Origin: Planctomycetota bacterium | GTDB taxonomy: Bacteria; Planctomycetota; Phycisphaerae; Phycisphaerales; UBA5793 | DNA: 64,000 nucleotides | Assembly (NCBI GenBank): GCA_013112555.1 | Contig: JABFGK010000001.1 | Coordinates: 620,001 to 684,000, forward strand | Direction of reading: 5' to 3' | Part shown: piece after piece, positions 59,764 to 64,000 of the stretch | How positions within the stretch are numbered: the first letter of the stretch is position 1 | How the letters are laid out: each line of letters opens with the position of its first letter | Position numbers and translations under genes: made by a program | Notes under the pieces: model-generated | Database searches by the model: none | The model's input: the letters and a program-made list of their open reading frames with translations, nothing else | Told to the model about the DNA's origin: nothing

Positions 59764-62166
59764 GTGACACAGACGACACTCTTTCAACACCCTGAGTCGT
59801 TTACCTCGTATGTGAAAGTCGCACCCGAGCGCGGCGTCGATCATGTGATCGGCGGGCTCACCTATGGCGTGCCGGCCACATCCGGGCAGCGGCCGCCGGC
59901 GATCGGTCAGCGTGTCCTCGTGCCGTTGGGGCGGGGCAATGCGAAGACCCCGGGGTATGTCGTCGGCACAGCCGATGCGGCTCCCGACGGCTATGACCCC
60001 GATCGCATCAAGCCGATACTGCGTGTGCTCGAAGACACCGGCTGCCTCTCTCCCGAACTGGTTCGGCTCGGCTCGTGGATGGCCTCATACTACTGCTGCC
60101 CACTGGGTATGGTACTTGCCAATATGCTGCCGGCCTCGGTGCGCAAGGGGACCGGCCGGGTCAAGCGGAAGGTCGTTCGGCTCGCGCCGGCCGGCCGAGC
60201 CTGTCTGGATTCCGGGACCTTCGAGGTTGAAGGAAAGAAACTCACCCGGCTGCAGAAAGCGATTCTGGAGCAGGCAGGCCAATTGGCAGAGGGCCAATCA
60301 ATCGAGCCGCGCGATCTCGTGACTCGGGCCGGTGGGTCGACGACCTCGCCCGTCACCAAACTGGTCGAGCGCCGGCTCCTCGAAATCGTCACACGCTCCG
60401 AAATCCGGGCTTCATGGCAGGATGCTTCGTCAGAATCAGCAGGAACAGCCACCGGGCCCCCGGACTTCCATCTGACCGATGGGCAGACCGGTGCGCTCGA
60501 AGCAATCAGTCACTCGGTTGCTGCTCACGACTTTGCCGTCCATGCCCTCTACGGTGTCACCGGCAGCGGGAAGACCGAAGTGTACCTCCGGGCCATTGAT
60601 GCCGTGCTCGCGGCCGGGCGATCGGTCATCGTGCTCGTTCCGGAAATCTCACTGACGCCGCAGACGGTGGCACGCTTTCGGGCGCGTCTCGGCGATGATG
60701 TGGCCGTGTTGCACAGCGGTCTTACCAGTGCTCAACGCCACCAGCAATGGGCGTCCATTGAGAAAGGCGACGCCCGTGTCGTCGTCGGGGCTCGGTCGGC
60801 AGTCTTTGCCCCGTTTCCCGATCCTGCCCCGGTCGGCCTGATCGTAGTCGATGAGGAGCATGATTCCTCCTACAAGCAGGACCAGGCACCGCGATACCAT
60901 GCGCGCGACGTGGCCATCAAACGGGCCCAGATGCTCAATGCCGTTGTCGTACTCGGGTCCGCCACCCCGAGCATGGAAACCTGCCACAACGCCGTGGTCC
61001 GACGCCTGTACACCTGGCATCGACTCCCGGAGCGCGTGCCCGGCATGAACGCTGCCGTGGCGCGGATCGTTGACATGGCTGCTGATCTGCGTCTGGCAGA
61101 GACGGCCGGCTCACGCCAGGATCGCACCACGCTCGAACTCATCGGCCCGACACTCCAATCAGAACTCGGGAAGGTACTCGAGGACGGCGGCAAGGCCATC
61201 GTACTTCTGAATCGACGCGGCTATGCGAACCTCGTGTGCTGCCCGTCGGCGCCATGTGCGTGGGTGCTGTATTGTGATGAATGCGATGCAGCGATGGTGT
61301 TGCACAAGGATCGGACATTGAAGGCCGGTGCATTTGTGCAGTGTCATCACTGCCAGGCCGAGCAGCGCGTGCCGAAACGGTGCCCGATGTGTGATCGGAC
61401 GGTGCGATCGCTTGGGGTCGGGACGCAGCGATTGGAGGAGGTCCTGTGTCGGCTGTTCCCGGATCATCTGGAAGAGGGCACGACGCTTCGACGGGTGGAT
61501 TCGGACACGATGCGGCGTGCTGCCGATTACCATGAGGTTCTGGATGCCTTTCGGGCCGGGCAAGCGCGAGTGCTGCTGGGCACGCAGATCCTGGCCAAAG
61601 GCCACGACTTCCCCGATGTGCGGCTGGTCGGGGTGATCAACGCTGATGCGGCACTGCACATCCCCGACTTCCGGTCGGCTGAGCGCACGTTCCAGTTGAT
61701 TACGCAGGTGGCCGGCCGGGCCGGTCGCGGGGAGCACCCCGGCACGGTGATCGTCCAGACCTGGCAGCCGGAAGCGCCGGCTGTGCGCCTCGCTGCCGCC
61801 CAGGACTACCGGACATTCGGCCGACAGGAACTGACGGACCGGCAACAGGCAGGCCTCCCGCCATACTCGCGATTGGCACGGATCGTCGTGCGGCATCAGC
61901 AACTCGAAAAGGCACAGCAGCGGGCTGAGAAGGTGGCAGCGTTTTTCCGCAAGCAGGCATCACACGACCCTGAGCGTGCCGTCGCAGTGCATGGGCCGAT
62001 GCCATGTGCGCTGGGCCGGATTGCCGGCCAGTTCCGCATTGCCATCGAGTTGCAGTCCCAGTCGGCCGGGGCGATCCAACAGGTGCTGGCCGGGGCCCGC
62101 AACCGGGGACTCGTTCGCTCTGATGCGCAGACGGCCGTCGATGTCGACCCGATTACGCTCATGTAA
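59764..62166 (+). CDS. priA: Primosomal protein N' (PriA), replication restart helicase
   Basis: About 800 residues. The N-terminal DNA-binding part includes YVKVAPERGVD and VLVPLGRGNAKTPGYV. Helicase motifs: YGVTGSGKTEVYLRAID (Walker A), VVDEEHDSSYKQ (Walker B, DEEH), VLGSATPSMET, and VLLGTQILAKGHDFPDV and QVAGRAGRG (motifs V and VI). Between the lobes, CDECDAAM, CHHCQAEQ and CPMCD are zinc-binding cysteine pairs. PriA reloads the replisome at stalled forks. The frame is open to a GTG at 59707; neither GTG has a clear ribosome binding site, so the start is uncertain. Confidence 0.95.
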   Translation: MTQTTLFQHPESFTSYVKVAPERGVDHVIGGLTYGVPATSGQRPPAIGQRVLVPLGRGNAKTPGYVVGTADAAPDGYDPDRIKPILRVLEDTGCLSPELVRLGSWMASYYCCPLGMVLANMLPASVRKGTGRVKRKVVRLAPAGRACLDSGTFEVEGKKLTRLQKAILEQAGQLAEGQSIEPRDLVTRAGGSTTSPVTKLVERRLLEIVTRSEIRASWQDASSESAGTATGPPDFHLTDGQTGALEAISHSVAAHDFAVHALYGVTGSGKTEVYLRAIDAVLAAGRSVIVLVPEISLTPQTVARFRARLGDDVAVLHSGLTSAQRHQQWASIEKGDARVVVGARSAVFAPFPDPAPVGLIVVDEEHDSSYKQDQAPRYHARDVAIKRAQMLNAVVVLGSATPSMETCHNAVVRRLYTWHRLPERVPGMNAAVARIVDMAADLRLAETAGSRQDRTTLELIGPTLQSELGKVLEDGGKAIVLLNRRGYANLVCCPSAPCAWVLYCDECDAAMVLHKDRTLKAGAFVQCHHCQAEQRVPKRCPMCDRTVRSLGVGTQRLEEVLCRLFPDHLEEGTTLRRVDSDTMRRAADYHEVLDAFRAGQARVLLGTQILAKGHDFPDVRLVGVINADAALHIPDFRSAERTFQLITQVAGRAGRGEHPGTVIVQTWQPEAPAVRLAAAQDYRTFGRQELTDRQQAGLPPYSRLARIVVRHQQLEKAQQRAEKVAAFFRKQASHDPERAVAVHGPMPCALGRIAGQFRIAIELQSQSAGAIQQVLAGARNRGLVRSDAQTAVDVDPITLM

Positions 62167-62251
62167 GGGCAGATATTTCAGCCTTGATACTGGTATCGTC
62201 GTATGCAGCAGGATTCAATTGCCTGCCACACGAACACGGGAAGTACAGCAG

Positions 62252-64000
62252 ATGGCGACACGGATTCCAAAAGATGTGAAGGATCGGGTCGCGGCACTGC
62301 GGAAGCAGATTGCCGAAGCAGACCGTGAGTATTACGAGGATGCCAGTACGTCACTGGCAGATTACTTCTATGACCAACTTGTCAAAGAACTCGAGGACTT
62401 GGAGCAGCAGTACCCGGATCTGGTCACACCCGACAGTCCGACCCAGCGTGTCAGCGGCAAGCCGGTCGAAGGCTTCGAGACCGTCCGCCATGCCATCCCG
62501 ATGATGTCGATCTCCAATTCGTACAACGAGGAGGCTGTGCGGAAGTGGGCGAAACAGGTCGCTGACCTGCTTGCCAAGGCCGATGGAAGTGGGGGAGGAA
62601 GTGGGGGAGGAAGCCTGTTCGGGGGCGACGTTGCTGTACGCTATGCCATGGACCCGAAGATTGACGGTGTGGCCGTCAGCCTGCGATATGAGAACGGGCG
62701 ACTCGTCCAGGCTGTGACACGCGGGGATGGCGTTCAAGGTGACGATATTATTAACAACGTTCGGGCCATCTCTACAGTCCCGGATGAACTGAAGACGCAG
62801 ACGCCGCCGGCTGTACTTGAAGTACGCGGCGAAGTGTACATGCCACTGGTTGCATTTGAGAAACTGAACGCCCGGCAGGCCGAGCAGGGCAAACCGGAAT
62901 TTGCCAACCCCAGGAACATGACCGCCGGCACGTTGAAGTCGCTTGATCCGAAGTACACAAGGGAACGCGGTCTGTGCTTTACAGCGCACGGCAAAGGGGA
63001 GATGAAAGCCGCTGCCGGTCAGGCATTGCCAACATCCTACAGCGAACTGGCCCGCTGGATTCAGAAGATGGGAGTGCTGGTGAACACGGTGACGGTCGTG
63101 GATTCAATCGAAGCCGTTCTCGCTCACATCAAGGAGTTTGAGGCATCCAGACACGATCAGACGATGGGCACCGACGGCGTCGTCGTTCGCATTGATGACT
63201 TTTCACAACAGGAAGCGCTCGGCGCAACCAGCAAGAGCCCGCGCTGGTGCATGGCCTATAAGTACCCCGCTGAGCAGGCAACGACCATCCTGAAAAAGGT
63301 GGATTGGCTGGTCGGCAAGGGCGGCACACTGACCCCCCGGGCAACACTTGAACCAGTCTTCATTGCCGGCACGACCGTGTCCCATGCCACCTTACATAAC
63401 ATCGAGGAAATCCGGCGGAAGGACATCCGTATTAATGATACGGTGTTCGTCGAAAAAGCCGGCGAGATCATCCCGCAAGTCGTCAAGCCGGTAGCGTCGA
63501 AACGGCCAAAGGATGCGCTTCCCATCGACCCGCCCGACAAATGCACGGTCTGTGAAGGTCCGGTCGAGCAGGATGGGCCGAAAATCTATTGTGTGAATCC
63601 CGAGTGCCCCGGCCAGATTGCTGAGAAACTCAAGTGGTTTGTCGGCCGAGGGCAGATGGATATCGACGGGTTGGGGGAGAAGACGATTGATCTGATTCGA
63701 GCCACGAGCGGCCCGGATCGCATCCCGCTGGAGCACTTTGCAGACGTGTTCCTCCTGACCGATCATCGCGAGCGGCTTATTGAACTTGATGGACTCGGGG
63801 AAAAGAGCGTTGATGCCATGCTCGTCGGTATCGACCAGGCGAAACAACGAGGGATGCGGCGGGTCTTGTCCGGACTCGGCATCCGCCACATCGGAAGCAG
63901 TGCCTCCAGAACGCTTGCCCGGCACTTCAAGGATGTGAATGCCCTGCTGACAGCCACCGTTGAGGAAATAGAAGCACTCTACGACTTCGGCACGGTGACG
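62252..64000 (+). CDS. ligA: NAD-dependent DNA ligase LigA (runs off right edge)
   Basis: 583 codons are visible with an open frame. The Ia domain (ADREYYEDASTSLADYFYDQ), the adenylation motif MDPKIDGVAVSLRYENG with the AMP-accepting lysine, RGEVYMP, GTLKSLDP, GTDGVVVRID and AYKYPAEQ define the NTase domain. The OB fold, then a four-Cys zinc finger (CTVC...CVNPEC) and helix-hairpin-helix repeats (IDGLGEKTIDLI, LDGLGEKSVDAM) follow. Unusually, GSGGGSGGGS is inserted at about residues 112-121 of the adenylation domain, encoded by a 12-base tandem repeat. The C-terminal BRCT domain should lie beyond the window. Confidence 0.95.
   Translation, partial: MATRIPKDVKDRVAALRKQIAEADREYYEDASTSLADYFYDQLVKELEDLEQQYPDLVTPDSPTQRVSGKPVEGFETVRHAIPMMSISNSYNEEAVRKWAKQVADLLAKADGSGGGSGGGSLFGGDVAVRYAMDPKIDGVAVSLRYENGRLVQAVTRGDGVQGDDIINNVRAISTVPDELKTQTPPAVLEVRGEVYMPLVAFEKLNARQAEQGKPEFANPRNMTAGTLKSLDPKYTRERGLCFTAHGKGEMKAAAGQALPTSYSELARWIQKMGVLVNTVTVVDSIEAVLAHIKEFEASRHDQTMGTDGVVVRIDDFSQQEALGATSKSPRWCMAYKYPAEQATTILKKVDWLVGKGGTLTPRATLEPVFIAGTTVSHATLHNIEEIRRKDIRINDTVFVEKAGEIIPQVVKPVASKRPKDALPIDPPDKCTVCEGPVEQDGPKIYCVNPECPGQIAEKLKWFVGRGQMDIDGLGEKTIDLIRATSGPDRIPLEHFADVFLLTDHRERLIELDGLGEKSVDAMLVGIDQAKQRGMRRVLSGLGIRHIGSSASRTLARHFKDVNALLTATVEEIEALYDFGTVT

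Overview
The window looks like part of a Planctomycetota chromosome, probably a Phycisphaerae-type member. The basis is the gene content of the right half: an ECF-type sigma factor overlapping a serine/threonine kinase with TPRs, a TPR protein carrying two RNA polymerase alpha C-terminal domains, an HYExAFE-family protein, a PSP1 protein with a long low-complexity tail, and secreted beta-helix, HAF-repeat and LamG proteins. This assignment is an inference from gene families; there is no rRNA in the window.

Positions 1-31,600 read as a dense defence/accessory island. From left to right it holds: the N-terminal half of a Cas3 nuclease-helicase running off the left edge (minus strand); a plus-strand operon (1714-6550) encoding a bacterial ubiquitin-like conjugation system (beta-grasp Ubl, E2 fused to a cysteine-rich zinc domain, JAB/JAMM isopeptidase, DUF6573 protein, ThiF/E1) behind three unrecognised genes and a possible 19-residue peptide; a small membrane zinc-ribbon protein; a five-gene minus-strand operon (18349 to 7178) with a UPF1-like helicase-Vsr nuclease, a membrane-anchored coiled-coil protein, a membrane-anchored coiled-coil McrB-like NTPase, a DUF2357/McrC-like protein and an Hsp70-like ATPase, matching the CoCoNuT type of McrBC system; a three-gene cassette DUF6361 / PLD nuclease / SNF2-like helicase (18672-24949); a single-protein PLD-helicase-DUF3427 (25503-28658); and an unrecognised HTH-like protein paired with an ankyrin-repeat protein (29022-31418).

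The island edge is marked by the 5' half of a tRNA-Gly(UCC) gene (31608-31645, minus), cut at the end of the anticodon loop, with its promoter still in place. A second half-tRNA, the 3' half of tRNA-Thr(CGU) starting at the anticodon loop (42527-42568, plus), lies next to a truncated IS630-type element. Between them are the kinase/sigma pair, a secreted trypsin-like protease and a large parallel beta-helix surface protein.

From 42,800 to the right edge the genes look like chromosomal backbone: two CPA2-type cation/proton antiporters, a radical SAM/SPASM protein with a sugar nucleotidyltransferase, UPF0316, cupin, FHA, uracil-DNA glycosylase, PSP1, PriA, and the first 583 codons of LigA running off the right edge.

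The strongest candidates for new biology are the ubiquitin-like operon (E2 fused to a RING/treble-clef-like module, Ubl ending Gly-Ala-Gly-Cys, a conserved hairpin-plus-leader module after the first gene and after the Ubl gene, and unknown companion genes) and the membrane-anchored coiled-coil McrB operon.
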